Source: an uncultured Verrucomicrobia subdivision 3 bacterium (GTDB taxonomy: Bacteria; Verrucomicrobiota; Verrucomicrobiia; Limisphaerales; UBA11358). From it: a stretch of 37,749 nt of DNA. The stretch is from NCBI GenBank assembly GCA_903822015.1, contig CAIJNQ010000128.1, positions 1-37,749 on the forward strand, in the 5' to 3' direction. The notes beneath the pieces are model-generated. The model did not search any database and was not told the DNA's origin. It saw only the letters and a list, made by a program, of their open reading frames with translations. The translations under genes were made by a program, and so were the position numbers. Positions 24,124 to 32,902 of this stretch are shown here, piece by piece. Within the stretch, counting starts at the first letter, position 1; every line of letters starts with the position of its first letter.

Positions 24124-25182
24124 GTGTATCGAAAAATGCTGTCTTGGTTGCTGTTGGGGGTCCTGGTCGGCTTGAGCACCACGGGTTGCGGCACGTACAT
24201 GGCGCATCGCCTGGCGCAAGCCCCGAACACGTATCCCGATTGGTTTGCGCCCGAAGCGCCGGTGTTATTGGGGTTCAGCTCAAAATTTCTCACCAACTTC
24301 CCGAAACAATTTGTCGAGGTCGGGCCGCCGGACGCAAAGCTGTGTTACCGCATCCTGGAGCCGGCGGATTATCAACTGGAAGTCGCTGCCACCAACTGGC
24401 TGGAGCATGGCCGGACCGAGACCGAATTTGATTTTCACGCAAACCTGCCCGGCCCGGCCAACCGCTGGACAACGGCACCTCGCGGAACAGTGGTGTTGCT
24501 ACACGGCTACGGGTTGGCCCAATTTTCCATGGCACCCTGGGCATTGCGTCTGGCCGGGGAGGGGTGGCGCTGTGTGCTGATCGACCTGCGGGGGCACGGC
24601 AAATCCACCGGGAAACACATTTATTACGGCATCCATGAGGCGCGGGACTTGAGCCAGCTGCTGGATCAACTCGGGCAGGACGGCCGGTTAAAGCAACCGG
24701 TGGCGGCCATGGGCGAATCCTATGGCGCGGTGATGGCCCTGCGGTGGGCGATGTTGGATCCGCGCGTCGGGCCGGTGGTGGCGATCGCCCCGTATGCGAG
24801 TTTATCCAACGCGGTCATGAACCTGCGGGAGGAATATGCCGACTGGATGCCAAAATTCATTTTGCGGGCGGGCTTGAAGAAACTCCCGGGGGTGCTGGGG
24901 GTACCGGCCGGTGAACTGGATACCACCATGGCATTGACCAGAAAACCAATCCGGGCGTTTTTTGTGGCGGGAGGGAAAGATAAGATCATGCCGGAAGCGG
25001 AGGTTGAACAGCTTCAGAAAATGGCCGCGCCGGGGAGCGAACTGGTTCTGGTGCCTGCCGCCACGCATGAAACGGTCACCTACCAGATGGCCGATCTGAC
25101 GCCATCCGTGCTGGCCTGGCTGACCAGCCAAAACGGTCCGGTGAAACCGGCCGGCACCAAGCCGGGGATCACCGCGCAATGA
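24124..25182 (+). CDS. Lipoprotein alpha/beta hydrolase
   Basis: The 352-residue protein is probably a lipid-anchored esterase or lipase-like hydrolase in the periplasm. The N-terminus has a signal ending STTGC (Cys about 22), a lipobox. The alpha/beta-hydrolase core shows the oxyanion motif VVLLHGYG, LIDLRGHGKS on strand 4, the nucleophile elbow GESYGA with S199, the acid D286 in GGKDKIM and H315 in AATHET. These form a full catalytic triad. The start is GTG 24124, preferred because it supplies the basic residues of the signal; ATG 24136 is an alternative. The substrate is unknown. Confidence 0.88.
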   Translation: MYRKMLSWLLLGVLVGLSTTGCGTYMAHRLAQAPNTYPDWFAPEAPVLLGFSSKFLTNFPKQFVEVGPPDAKLCYRILEPADYQLEVAATNWLEHGRTETEFDFHANLPGPANRWTTAPRGTVVLLHGYGLAQFSMAPWALRLAGEGWRCVLIDLRGHGKSTGKHIYYGIHEARDLSQLLDQLGQDGRLKQPVAAMGESYGAVMALRWAMLDPRVGPVVAIAPYASLSNAVMNLREEYADWMPKFILRAGLKKLPGVLGVPAGELDTTMALTRKPIRAFFVAGGKDKIMPEAEVEQLQKMAAPGSELVLVPAATHETVTYQMADLTPSVLAWLTSQNGPVKPAGTKPGITAQ

Positions 25183-25287
25183 CAGACAGCAGGTCAGGGC
25201 CGCCGGCGAGCATAGACATGGGTTATGCTCAGCCACACAACTTGGTATTTATGCCACGGACCCGACCTGTGCCATCTTCAGTGCATG

Positions 25288-26400
25288 ATGAATACAACCA
25301 TTCAAGACGTGACAACCCCGGCAAAGCCGGAGCCAAGCGGCCCGGTTCAACCGGCCCAACCGATGCAGCTCGGCATCGACAGTTTTGCCACGGCCTTCAC
25401 CCATGACGCCGCCGGCAGCGCCGCCAATCCCTCGGAAGCCATCCGCCACCTGGTGGACCGCATCGTCCAGGCCGAACAGGCCGGCCTCGATGTGTTCGGC
25501 ATCGGCGAGCATCATCGCAAAGAATTTCTTGATTCGGCGCCGCCGGTGATTCTCGCGGCGGCGGCCACGCGGACGAAGCGCATCCGTCTCACCAGCGCGG
25601 TGACGGTGCTAAGCGCGGCTGATCCGGTGCGCGTGTTCCAGGAGTTCGCCACGCTGGACCTGCTTACGCAGGGGCGGGCGGAGATGGTGGTCGGGCGCGG
25701 GTCGTTCATTGAATCGTTCCCGTTGTTCGGGCTGGACCTGGAAGATTACGACTCCCTGTTCGCCGAAAAACTTGAGCTGCTGCTCAAGATCCGGGAAAAC
25801 GAACACGTGCATTGGAAAGGAAAACATCGCGCGGCGCTGACGGGTCAGGGAGTTTATCCCCGGCCGTTTCAGAATCCGCTGCCGGTCTGGCTGGGGGTGG
25901 GGGGGACCCCGCATTCCTTCGCCCGCGCCGGGGCCCTGGGACTGCCATTGATGGTTGCCATCATCGGCGGCGAAACCCGGCGCTTCCGGCCACTGGTGGA
26001 GGGCTACCGGCAGATGGGCCGGCGGGCGGGATTTACCGCGGAACAGCTCAAGGTGGGCGTGCATGCCCTGGGATATGTGGCCGACACAACCGAGCAGGCC
26101 GTGGAAGAGTTTTACCCCGGCTACGCCCGGGCGTTCACGGAAGTGGGCAAGGAACGGGGCTGGCCGCCGGTGACGCGGGCCCAATTCGATGCGCTGCTCG
26201 GCCGGCACGGAGCCCTGCTCGTAGGGAGCCCGGAACGGGTTGCGGAGAAGATACTGGAGCATAGCGAGGCCCTGGGCGGCCTATCGCGGATCAGCTTCCA
26301 GATGGATGTGGCCGCACTGCCGCACGCCAAGCTCATGCACGCCATCGAGCTGCTGGGCACCCGGGTCGCGCCCCTGATACGCGCCGCCGCCAAGGGCTGA
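25288..26400 (+). CDS. LLM-class (luciferase-like) flavin-dependent oxidoreductase
   Basis: This cytoplasmic protein (370 residues) belongs to the bacterial luciferase-like monooxygenases, which use reduced flavin, often F420 or FMN, to oxidise diverse substrates. Seen are the N-terminal strand QLGIDSFATAF, GEHHRKEF (the family's common GEHH motif), TKRIRLTSAVTVLSAADPVRVFQEFATLDLLTQGRAEMVVGRG-type sequence split over residues 95-140, and NPLPVWLGVGGTPHSFARAGALGL further on. The substrate cannot be predicted. ATG 25288 is chosen (25285 also possible). The frame is open back to 25225. It ends before a strong GC hairpin at 26426-26451. Confidence 0.92.
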   Translation: MNTTIQDVTTPAKPEPSGPVQPAQPMQLGIDSFATAFTHDAAGSAANPSEAIRHLVDRIVQAEQAGLDVFGIGEHHRKEFLDSAPPVILAAAATRTKRIRLTSAVTVLSAADPVRVFQEFATLDLLTQGRAEMVVGRGSFIESFPLFGLDLEDYDSLFAEKLELLLKIRENEHVHWKGKHRAALTGQGVYPRPFQNPLPVWLGVGGTPHSFARAGALGLPLMVAIIGGETRRFRPLVEGYRQMGRRAGFTAEQLKVGVHALGYVADTTEQAVEEFYPGYARAFTEVGKERGWPPVTRAQFDALLGRHGALLVGSPERVAEKILEHSEALGGLSRISFQMDVAALPHAKLMHAIELLGTRVAPLIRAAAKG

Positions 26401-26425
26401 TCCAGGATTCCGGCGGACGGACCAT

Positions 26426-26451
26426 CAGGGCGGTGGGAGACCACCGCCCTG
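26426..26451 (+). terminator. Strong GC hairpin after the LLM oxidoreductase gene
   Basis: CAGGGCGGTGG (26426-26436) pairs perfectly with CCACCGCCCTG (26441-26451) across a GAGA tetraloop, 11 base pairs in all. It starts 25 bases beyond the stop of the oxidoreductase gene. No T-run follows, so it may work as a processing or mRNA-protecting hairpin rather than a classic terminator. Confidence 0.6.
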
Positions 26452-26611
26452 CCTTGGCGGGAGGATTGTAGGCTGGTAGAAATGCCCGACATCAGGAGCG
26501 GACGCAGAAATTGAATGGTCGTAGAAGACCCCATGGCGACCCAGCGGATCGATATGTATTCTTCAAGGCAGCATCGCCCGGGTCGTTAAGACGCCGGCAC
26601 AACAACTCATC

Positions 26612-26986
26612 ATGAAAAAAATCATCACGTCATTTTTTTGCGGTTTATCACTGTGGGCGGACGCGCAAACCAGCGGGGGCGGCGACCCGCCGGCGCCCGG
26701 TCCCGATAACAATCACAACTACGCAATACCCGGGGGCGGGGCATTTGTCACCCCGGGCAAAGGCTTCATCGCACCCGGCACGGGCAATCATGGTTTTGCC
26801 TCGCCCGGACAGACGAATGGCTTCAGCAGGCCAGGCAAAGGCTTTGTCGCGCCGGGTCACGGCTTCATTGCGCCACGTCAGACCAACGGGTTTGTTACTC
26901 CGGGCAATGGTTTCATCGCGCCCCGTCCCGGCAATGGCTTCGTCACACCGCGTCAACCGCCGACGAACTCGCCGCCCCAAACCTGA
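26612..26986 (+). CDS. Secreted GF(V/I)xPG-repeat protein
   Basis: This 124-residue protein has a short signal peptide (about 1-19, MKKIITSFFCGLSLWADAQ). The mature part then consists almost entirely of about nine copies of a six- to ten-residue unit with core G-F-(V/I/A/S)-(A/T/S/R)-P-(G/R), from AFVTPG near residue 45 to GFVTPR near 115, joined by Gly, Asn and Gln-rich links. There is no Cys and little charge. Such regular Phe/Pro/Gly repeats suggest an elastic or phase-separating extracellular material. It may also be a low-complexity spacer. No homologue is recognised. Confidence 0.6.
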   Translation: MKKIITSFFCGLSLWADAQTSGGGDPPAPGPDNNHNYAIPGGGAFVTPGKGFIAPGTGNHGFASPGQTNGFSRPGKGFVAPGHGFIAPRQTNGFVTPGNGFIAPRPGNGFVTPRQPPTNSPPQT

Positions 26987-27489
26987 ACGTGAAGCCGCCG
27001 GGTGAATACCGGTTTTGATTTTTTGGGATGACAAAAGTGCAGCTAGGCCTGAACGGGTGGCCGATGGGTAAAACACCCCATACCAATCCCAACAGCTTGA
27101 GAGAAAAATGACGGTACCCGGTGGCGATCGTTTCTTCAGCGGACATCCCCTGTCCCACCTCCTTGTCGATTGCCGCCGGGCAAATCGTTGCCGATCAGGA
27201 GCGTTATCGGGCGCACCACCAACGTGGTAATTACCATGGCGACAACGCGCCGCAATATATCGAAACGCCGGCGCCGATGGGCAATTGGGAAGTACGGAGG
27301 TGTCGATGCCTTGAACGCCGCAACCGGTCACCGCATTCCCCATCCGGATTCCACTTCAATTCCCGTTCCCGAATTTTTGATTTGAGCATCCTCGCGGCGA
27401 CTCCGCCATCGGGGAAAATTGACACCTTGACGCGGTAATCAAAGCAACTTATCTATACCATCGACAATATATTTGGACCCAACGCAATC
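26987..27489. other. Spacer without a convincing gene
   Basis: No real gene is seen in these 500 bases between the repeat protein and the LamG gene. Frames at 27121-27438 and 27170-27385 lack protein character. The sequence is less GC-biased in its third codon positions than neighbouring genes. An AT-rich stretch near 27440-27475 precedes the LamG gene and is the likeliest place for its promoter. Confidence 0.5.
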
Positions 27490-28449
27490 ATGTGCTTCCA
27501 TAAATTAAAATTGCCGGGAACCTTGCTTTTGTTCAGCCTGGGGTATCTCGGCACCCTAAGTTCGCCGGCGCAGTCGAACCTCACCAACGGCCTGATTGCC
27601 TACTTTCCGTTCGACGGCAACGCGATCGATGCGACCGGCAATGGCCACGACGGGGTGGTAAAGAGCGCCACGCTGACCACCAACCGGTTTGGTCAGTTGC
27701 AAAGCGCCTACGCCTTCAACGGCACTACCAGTGTGGTGGTGGTGACGAATAGCAGTGATCTGCAGCCGCTGTCAGATTTAACCGTAAGCGTTTGGGCGCA
27801 GGTCCCCAGCCTTCCGAACGGGACGTTTTATTTATTGTTTGCCAAACATTCCGACACTTTCAACACCAGCGGCTGGTTTATGGACCTGGTGCCGCCCAGT
27901 GGCGGTCTTCCATTGCAATTCCAAGCCGCTCCCTATTTTGATGTCAATTCGCCCCAGGCCAATATCCCGACCAACACATGGTTTCAGGCGGTCTTTACCT
28001 ATCAGCTTTCAACGCGGAGCTGCAACTTGTACATCAACGGGCTGCTCGCCGACAGTCGGGTGCGCATATACAACACGAATAGCGATCCAAACCCGTTCAC
28101 CATGGGAGCGGAGTCGTCGTCCGGCACGGGCACCGGCTACATTTATTATTTCAAAGGCTTGTTGGACGATATCCGGTTTTACAATCGAGTCTTGTCCGGC
28201 ACCGAAGTTCAGCAGCTTTATACGCAGGAGAGCGGTCCGCCCGCCCCGCCCTACATCACCGTCAACAAAGCCCTGCATTTCAATTTCTCGTCGCTAAGCG
28301 TGGGCACCAATTATCAACTACAGGCCTCAACCGACCTGGTCAGCTGGTCGAATGTGGGGACCCCATTTACCGCGACCGCCACCACTAATTCCCAATATCT
28401 GGACATAGGCGACTGGAACAGCTACTGGCGCTTGAAAACCGCACCTTGA
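27490..28449 (+). CDS. Secreted LamG/concanavalin-like domain protein
   Basis: The 319-residue exported protein has a signal peptide (about 1-28, ending SPAQS) and a LamG-like jelly-roll domain (about 35-250). The LamG_3 features are GLIAYFPFDGNAIDATGNGHDG, YAFNGTTSVV, LTVSVWAQ, TWFQAVFTY, LYINGLLADS and YYFKGLLDDIRFYNRVLSGTEVQQLY, the classic closing motif. A short C-terminal segment (YQLQASTDLVSWSNVGTPF) is the sorting/ligand-like beta domain repeated in many Verrucomicrobiota secreted proteins. It likely binds a glycan or surface component. It is convergent with the four-gene operon that follows. Confidence 0.88.
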   Translation: MCFHKLKLPGTLLLFSLGYLGTLSSPAQSNLTNGLIAYFPFDGNAIDATGNGHDGVVKSATLTTNRFGQLQSAYAFNGTTSVVVVTNSSDLQPLSDLTVSVWAQVPSLPNGTFYLLFAKHSDTFNTSGWFMDLVPPSGGLPLQFQAAPYFDVNSPQANIPTNTWFQAVFTYQLSTRSCNLYINGLLADSRVRIYNTNSDPNPFTMGAESSSGTGTGYIYYFKGLLDDIRFYNRVLSGTEVQQLYTQESGPPAPPYITVNKALHFNFSSLSVGTNYQLQASTDLVSWSNVGTPFTATATTNSQYLDIGDWNSYWRLKTAP

Positions 28450-28579
28450 GCTGCAGCCCGCCGTTTGGCAGGCGCGTTTGCCGGCAGTACTACGGGTTGA
28501 ATTCATTTCATCCCGGGTTACCGAGGAGAGGAGTTTCAAACTCATTTCAAGTTTTCGTTCTCATCGCCTCAACTCCTCC

Positions 28580-29023
28580 TCACTGTTTCAGCCGGAAGAA
28601 GACCGTGCCGGCGGGCGGTGAGTTGGTGGCGCTGTTTTTGACGACGGAGCCGAGGTAGTTGCCCCAGGTGCCGGTGGAAAGATTGTTGTTGGTTTGAAGT
28701 GTCCAGCCGGTGGTCGAAGGATCTCACGACACAATGGCTTGGTTGCCAACGTGCGTAATGATGAGTATCGGCGAGCCAGGCGTCTGCACGACTTGGAGCA
28801 GCGACCAGAAGCCGCCGGTCAAGGAGTAATTGCCTCCGGTCATCACGCCGCTGGCATCGGGCTGGCCGATAGTGCCCGAGACCTGGTAGGTCCCGCCGAT
28901 GCTGGTGCCGCCGCCACCGGCGATCTTATACCAGTCTATCGAGTAGCTTTGGCCAAAAAGCGACGAGCCACAAAAGCAAACCGCCAAGACGCCAAGGCGC
29001 CAAGTTTTCAGAATTGTTTTCAT
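28580..29023 (-). pseudogene. Small secreted protein interrupted by an in-frame TGA (TGG-to-TGA)
   Basis: The frame starts at ATG 29023 with a signal peptide and continues YSIDWYKIAGGGGTSIGG, TYQVSGTIGQPDASGV and LTGGFWSLLQVV, a common Verrucomicrobiota exported-protein signature. At 28726-28724 it meets TGA. In the same frame, coding resumes at once (DPSTTGWTLQTNNNLST..., then the tail PPAGTVFFRLKQ) and ends at a proper TGA at 28580. TGG would restore the expected Trp (VSWDP). So this is one 147-codon gene with a single nonsense change at codon 100, not a frameshift. It is last in the minus-strand operon, 23 bases after the fibre gene. Sequencing error is possible. Confidence 0.85.
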
Positions 29024-29046
29024 AATTGAATTTCTGGTTTTAACGG

Positions 29047-31965
29047 TTATTTTGCCGACGCGACTTTTTGGTCGATTAATTGTTCCAACCTCTCCAGCCG
29101 CGCTTTCAAATCAGCATTCTCGGCCTTGAGTGCTTCAATCTGACTTTCTGCCTGCTGGCTTCTACCTTCGACCTTTTCGTTGAGCCCCTGGATGGCCGCC
29201 AGGGCCACACCGCCTTCATCCACCACGGAGATATGCCTATCATCGTTGCCGTCCAAGCCGAATGACGAGTGAAAATCCTGGGCCACCGGCCCGATGTGCC
29301 GCGTCGCCGCCGCATCATTCCGATAGTTCCATTCGGTCACCGGCAGCGCCAGCACTTTGTCCAGAACCGTCCTGGTATTCAGCGGCGTGAAATTCTCCTT
29401 GGCATTCCGATCGCTCGTCAGCTTGGTGCCGCGGGCGTAAACATCCCCCGCGCAATACATCGTGCCATCGTTCGTGATCACCAACACGAAGGAAAGGTTG
29501 TTCCCGAATTCAGCCAAAATACTGTTGGCCGTCCCGGCGGGAATGTTCGCGGATACGCTAAGCGCGCCATCCAGCGCCGCGCCGCCATCCACGGTCACCC
29601 GCAGCGCCGGGCTGGCGGTCAACGCCGTGGATTTGTTATCAAAAAAGGCCACGGGATTCGGCCAGCCACCCGTCCGCGTGCCATAGACATTCAGCGAATC
29701 CACCGCGCCCGAGTTAGTGACGGTCGTCGTACTGGTGAAAGTGTTGCCACCGGTGAAACTCTGGTTGGCACCCAACAAAGCCGCGTTCGCCGGCAGGCTG
29801 GTCAGGTTCGCGCCGCTGATGGCGGGCAAGGCGCCAGTAAGATTTCCGGCGTTCAGACTGGTCAGGCCGCCGCCATTGCCGTTGACGACGCCGGCAAAGT
29901 AGGTCTGGGTCTGAATTCCCGGCGTGCCGATGCGGATGGCGTTGTTTTCGCCGGGCACACCCACATTACCGAGGACGATGTTGTTGCTTTCGCTGGCGGT
30001 GTAGGAGGAGCCGGCACCATAGCCGAGGGCGATATTATTATTGCCGCTCGTAATGGCGGTCAGCGCCACATTGCCGACGGCCGTGTTATTGGAACCGGAG
30101 ACATTCCCGGCCAGCGCGCCATTGCCGGTGGCGGTGTTGTAGGAACCGCTGGTGTTACCGAAAAGCGCCCCGCTGCCGCCGGCCGTGTTGAACACCCCGG
30201 TGGTATTTGAGTTAAGCGCGTAGTTGCCATCAGCCGTGTTACGGGTCCCGGTCGTGTTGGCGGTCAGGCTGCTGTAACCGACGGCTGTGTTATCAGAACC
30301 GGTCATGCTTGGGTTGCCTGAGGGGCCGAAAGCAAAATTGCGATGGCTGTCGCCGGTCAGTTGCGAAGCGCTGAGATTGGTCAGCCCGGTGGCATTGCCG
30401 GTGAGCGTTCCGTTGATGGTCACCCCCGTGGTGTTCCAGGTCAGCGCGCCATGATCGCCGCCATTTTTGGTTCCGAGCAGGCCGCCGCTGAAGCCCCAAA
30501 GCGCCGGGCCGTCCACCTGATAGTTGCCAGTGCCGAAATTGGTGACCGTGTTGCCGTTATAAGCCAGACCATGATTGGGATCCGAACCCTGTTCGCCGCG
30601 CAGATAAAGGACGTGGGAAAAGAGATACACGTTGGTGTTGATGGAAAAATAGTTGTCGGGTGTCACCGCGGTGTTGATGCCCATACCGCCCTGCGCGCGG
30701 ATGAGGAATTGATTGTTGGCTGTGGAGCTGAAAACTGCGCCTACGGAATCATCCGCCCAGACGAAAGCGCCTTGGTGCAACGCCTGGGCGCGGGTGCCGC
30801 CGGCGAAAGAAACGGGGCCGCCGGCGATATTCTGGTAACCGCCGGGGACCGTGGCGTAATTGGCGCTGGCGGTATTATTATAGCCGCCGCCGACGGTGGC
30901 TTGATACTGGCCGTTCGCCACGTTTTGCTGCCCACCGGCGATGGTGCCGGACCGACTGGAGTTTGTGTTATTTTGACCTCCCGTGATCACCGAATACAAG
31001 CCATTCGCCAAATTCTCATAACCACCTCCGACCATTGCAAAATCTCCCAGCGTCTGATTCCCCTGACCACCGCCGATGGTGCTGGCACCACCAGTGGCGG
31101 AGTTTAACGCCCCTCCACCTATGGTAGTGTCGGCAATACCACCGTAGATGATGTTTTCAACCCCGCCACCGATCACACAATAAGTGGAAGGGTAGATAAC
31201 ATTACCATAACCTCCGCCGATAAAAGAATAGTCGGCGGCATTCGTGTTATAGGTTCCGCCGGAGATCACACCATTCTGGCCGGATACGTTATTATAGGCG
31301 CCGCCCCCGATGAACCCACCGGAAGTTGAAAAAACGAGATTGGATTCCCCGCCGACGATCGCATCGTAATTGATCCCCACAAGGAGGTTCCCCTGCCCAC
31401 CCGCGATGACACCGAAATATCCTCCGTATTGGGCATTGCCAGAACCACCCAGCAGGCTGTTGTAACCATAGGTGCTGGAGAAGCCGGGAAGCACCGATTG
31501 CGACAATATTCCGCCGCTGATCTGCGAGGCGGACAAACCTCCCAGCACATTGCTTGCGCTGTTGGCAAAGATGGCGTAGGGCGTCGGAGTCAGAGATTGA
31601 AATGGAGACAATGGTATATAGGCAAGAGTGTTGGCGGGATTGTTTGTGCGCACATCCACTTCGAGCCAGTAGTTCGAGCCGGTGAACAGACCCGCGCCAA
31701 AATCGATTGTCGTGATAAACAAACCACCGGTCACGGCGATGCCATTGGTCAGGTCGTTGGCACCAAACTGAGTGTTACCCAGCGGGTCGACAAACAGTTT
31801 AAAACGGAAATCATAAAGGCCGCTGGCCGGGCCACTGCCGCTGTTCAAGCGGCCTTGGTAAGTTAACGCCGTGCCCTGGGCATGGGCAGTTGCAAGTTGC
31901 AAGTTAAAGGTTGCAAGTACAAGCAAGGTTAGTGCGATGCAGATTAAAAGTATTTGCGATTTCAT
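29047..31965 (-). CDS. Secreted fibre protein with YadA-like head repeats and S74 chaperone
   Basis: The 972-residue exported protein has a signal peptide (about 1-30). A beta-rich N-terminal domain (TYQGRLNSGSGPASGLYDFRFKLF) is common in Verrucomicrobiota. Two repeat regions follow: GGG-x-x-N units about 20-25 residues long (about 180-400) and NTAxGxxALxxNTTG units of about 20 residues (five or more, about 555-655), both like trimeric beta-roll heads. The C-terminus is an intramolecular chaperone of the S74 type: TSDRNAKENF carries the self-cleavage Ser851 and Lys856, then HIGPVAQDFHSSFGL and GVALAAIQGLN. A closing coiled coil spans about 925-968. Trimer assembly with autocleavage is therefore expected. 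It sits third in the operon. Confidence 0.9.
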   Translation of the reverse strand: MKSQILLICIALTLLVLATFNLQLATAHAQGTALTYQGRLNSGSGPASGLYDFRFKLFVDPLGNTQFGANDLTNGIAVTGGLFITTIDFGAGLFTGSNYWLEVDVRTNNPANTLAYIPLSPFQSLTPTPYAIFANSASNVLGGLSASQISGGILSQSVLPGFSSTYGYNSLLGGSGNAQYGGYFGVIAGGQGNLLVGINYDAIVGGESNLVFSTSGGFIGGGAYNNVSGQNGVISGGTYNTNAADYSFIGGGYGNVIYPSTYCVIGGGVENIIYGGIADTTIGGGALNSATGGASTIGGGQGNQTLGDFAMVGGGYENLANGLYSVITGGQNNTNSSRSGTIAGGQQNVANGQYQATVGGGYNNTASANYATVPGGYQNIAGGPVSFAGGTRAQALHQGAFVWADDSVGAVFSSTANNQFLIRAQGGMGINTAVTPDNYFSINTNVYLFSHVLYLRGEQGSDPNHGLAYNGNTVTNFGTGNYQVDGPALWGFSGGLLGTKNGGDHGALTWNTTGVTINGTLTGNATGLTNLSASQLTGDSHRNFAFGPSGNPSMTGSDNTAVGYSSLTANTTGTRNTADGNYALNSNTTGVFNTAGGSGALFGNTSGSYNTATGNGALAGNVSGSNNTAVGNVALTAITSGNNNIALGYGAGSSYTASESNNIVLGNVGVPGENNAIRIGTPGIQTQTYFAGVVNGNGGGLTSLNAGNLTGALPAISGANLTSLPANAALLGANQSFTGGNTFTSTTTVTNSGAVDSLNVYGTRTGGWPNPVAFFDNKSTALTASPALRVTVDGGAALDGALSVSANIPAGTANSILAEFGNNLSFVLVITNDGTMYCAGDVYARGTKLTSDRNAKENFTPLNTRTVLDKVLALPVTEWNYRNDAAATRHIGPVAQDFHSSFGLDGNDDRHISVVDEGGVALAAIQGLNEKVEGRSQQAESQIEALKAENADLKARLERLEQLIDQKVASAK

Positions 31966-32008
31966 GGCGTGGTGAGTTGAGGTTTAATTTCTATGTTGGA
32001 AAGGGAAA

Positions 32009-32884
32009 TCAAGGTGTCAGCGGGCGCACGGCCTGGACGCGGTAGAAACGAACCGGCAGGTTGGTGTCAATGAAACCCGCCGTGGTCGAGGAACCGGCGA
32101 AGGGTGAAACCAGTCCCAGACCACTGTCCGTCCAGAGGTTGGCGCCCAAGTTTGAGGTTTTTTGCAGATAGTAAAACCGCGTGGTCACACTGTTCCAGGT
32201 CAGGCTTGCCGTGGTGCCGCCGGGCCCGAAGCTCCCGCTGGTGATCCGGAGGATGCTGTTGATATTGTTGGGATCCGTGCCGGCCAGATAGTCTTGGCCG
32301 ACGGTCATGCCCTTGCCGGTGGGGTCGGCGCCGGCGCTGATGTTCGTGGTGCCGAAGTTTTGCAGCAGCCAGGCGATCGGCAGGCCATTGGGTGCCAGCG
32401 CGCCTTGCCGGATGCTATCGGTCTGGACGAACGCCACGGTGTTGCTCAGGGAAATCCAGCCGCAATTCGCGCTCCACACGCTGCCGTAAAGCTTGCCAGT
32501 GGCCAGATCCACCCGGGGTGCCCCGTTGGGCTCGAAGTTGATCCAGCCGATGTTTGCGCCCCAGGCGTAGCCGCGGAGGTTGCCGAACCCGTCCTGGTTC
32601 ACGCCGAAGTCCGCGGCGGAATTGTTCTGATACTGGATCTGGTTGACGGGCGCACCGCTGCCGAGGTTGATCCACCCGACGTTGGCGGAATACAGATAGC
32701 CGGAGCAGACATACTCGCCAATAACGGCGCCATTGGCGGTATCACCGGTCCCATTGATCCACCCCACGTTGGCGCCATAGGCGTATTTATTGACGGGGTC
32801 AATGGTCGTGGCGGCGTGAAGCAAGGCTGAAGGTTGAAGGCCGAAGGCTGAAAGCAGCGCGACTAGGAGGAGTTTGGTTTTCAT
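32009..32884 (-). CDS. Secreted GWIN-repeat protein
   Basis: This 291-residue exported protein has a signal peptide (about 1-26) and four spaced copies of a (N/A)-x-GWI-(N/S) unit: YGANVGWINGTG, SANVGWINLGSG, WGANIGWINFEPN and SANCGWISLSN (about 40-155). Each probably forms one blade or hairpin. Thereafter comes a segment with PIAWLLQNFG and DYLAGTDPNN, a dockerin/thrombospondin-type calcium site style, and a C-terminal FN3-like domain ending YRVQAVRPLTP. ATG 32884 is preferred over GTG 32890. It starts 19 bases after the beta-helix gene and is followed after 43 bases by the fibre gene. Confidence 0.82.
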   Translation of the reverse strand: MKTKLLLVALLSAFGLQPSALLHAATTIDPVNKYAYGANVGWINGTGDTANGAVIGEYVCSGYLYSANVGWINLGSGAPVNQIQYQNNSAADFGVNQDGFGNLRGYAWGANIGWINFEPNGAPRVDLATGKLYGSVWSANCGWISLSNTVAFVQTDSIRQGALAPNGLPIAWLLQNFGTTNISAGADPTGKGMTVGQDYLAGTDPNNINSILRITSGSFGPGGTTASLTWNSVTTRFYYLQKTSNLGANLWTDSGLGLVSPFAGSSTTAGFIDTNLPVRFYRVQAVRPLTP

Positions 32885-32902
32885 AAACACCTTGGAATTT
32901 AC

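Noticed and set aside
30343-31107. A 254-codon frame opposite the fibre gene
   Set aside because: It is antisense to the repetitive Gly/Asn-rich fibre gene, and its regularity just mirrors those repeats.
29900-31450. Repeats in the fibre gene as a CRISPR array
   Set aside because: The repeats are degenerate at the DNA level, lie in one long frame and encode protein head repeats.
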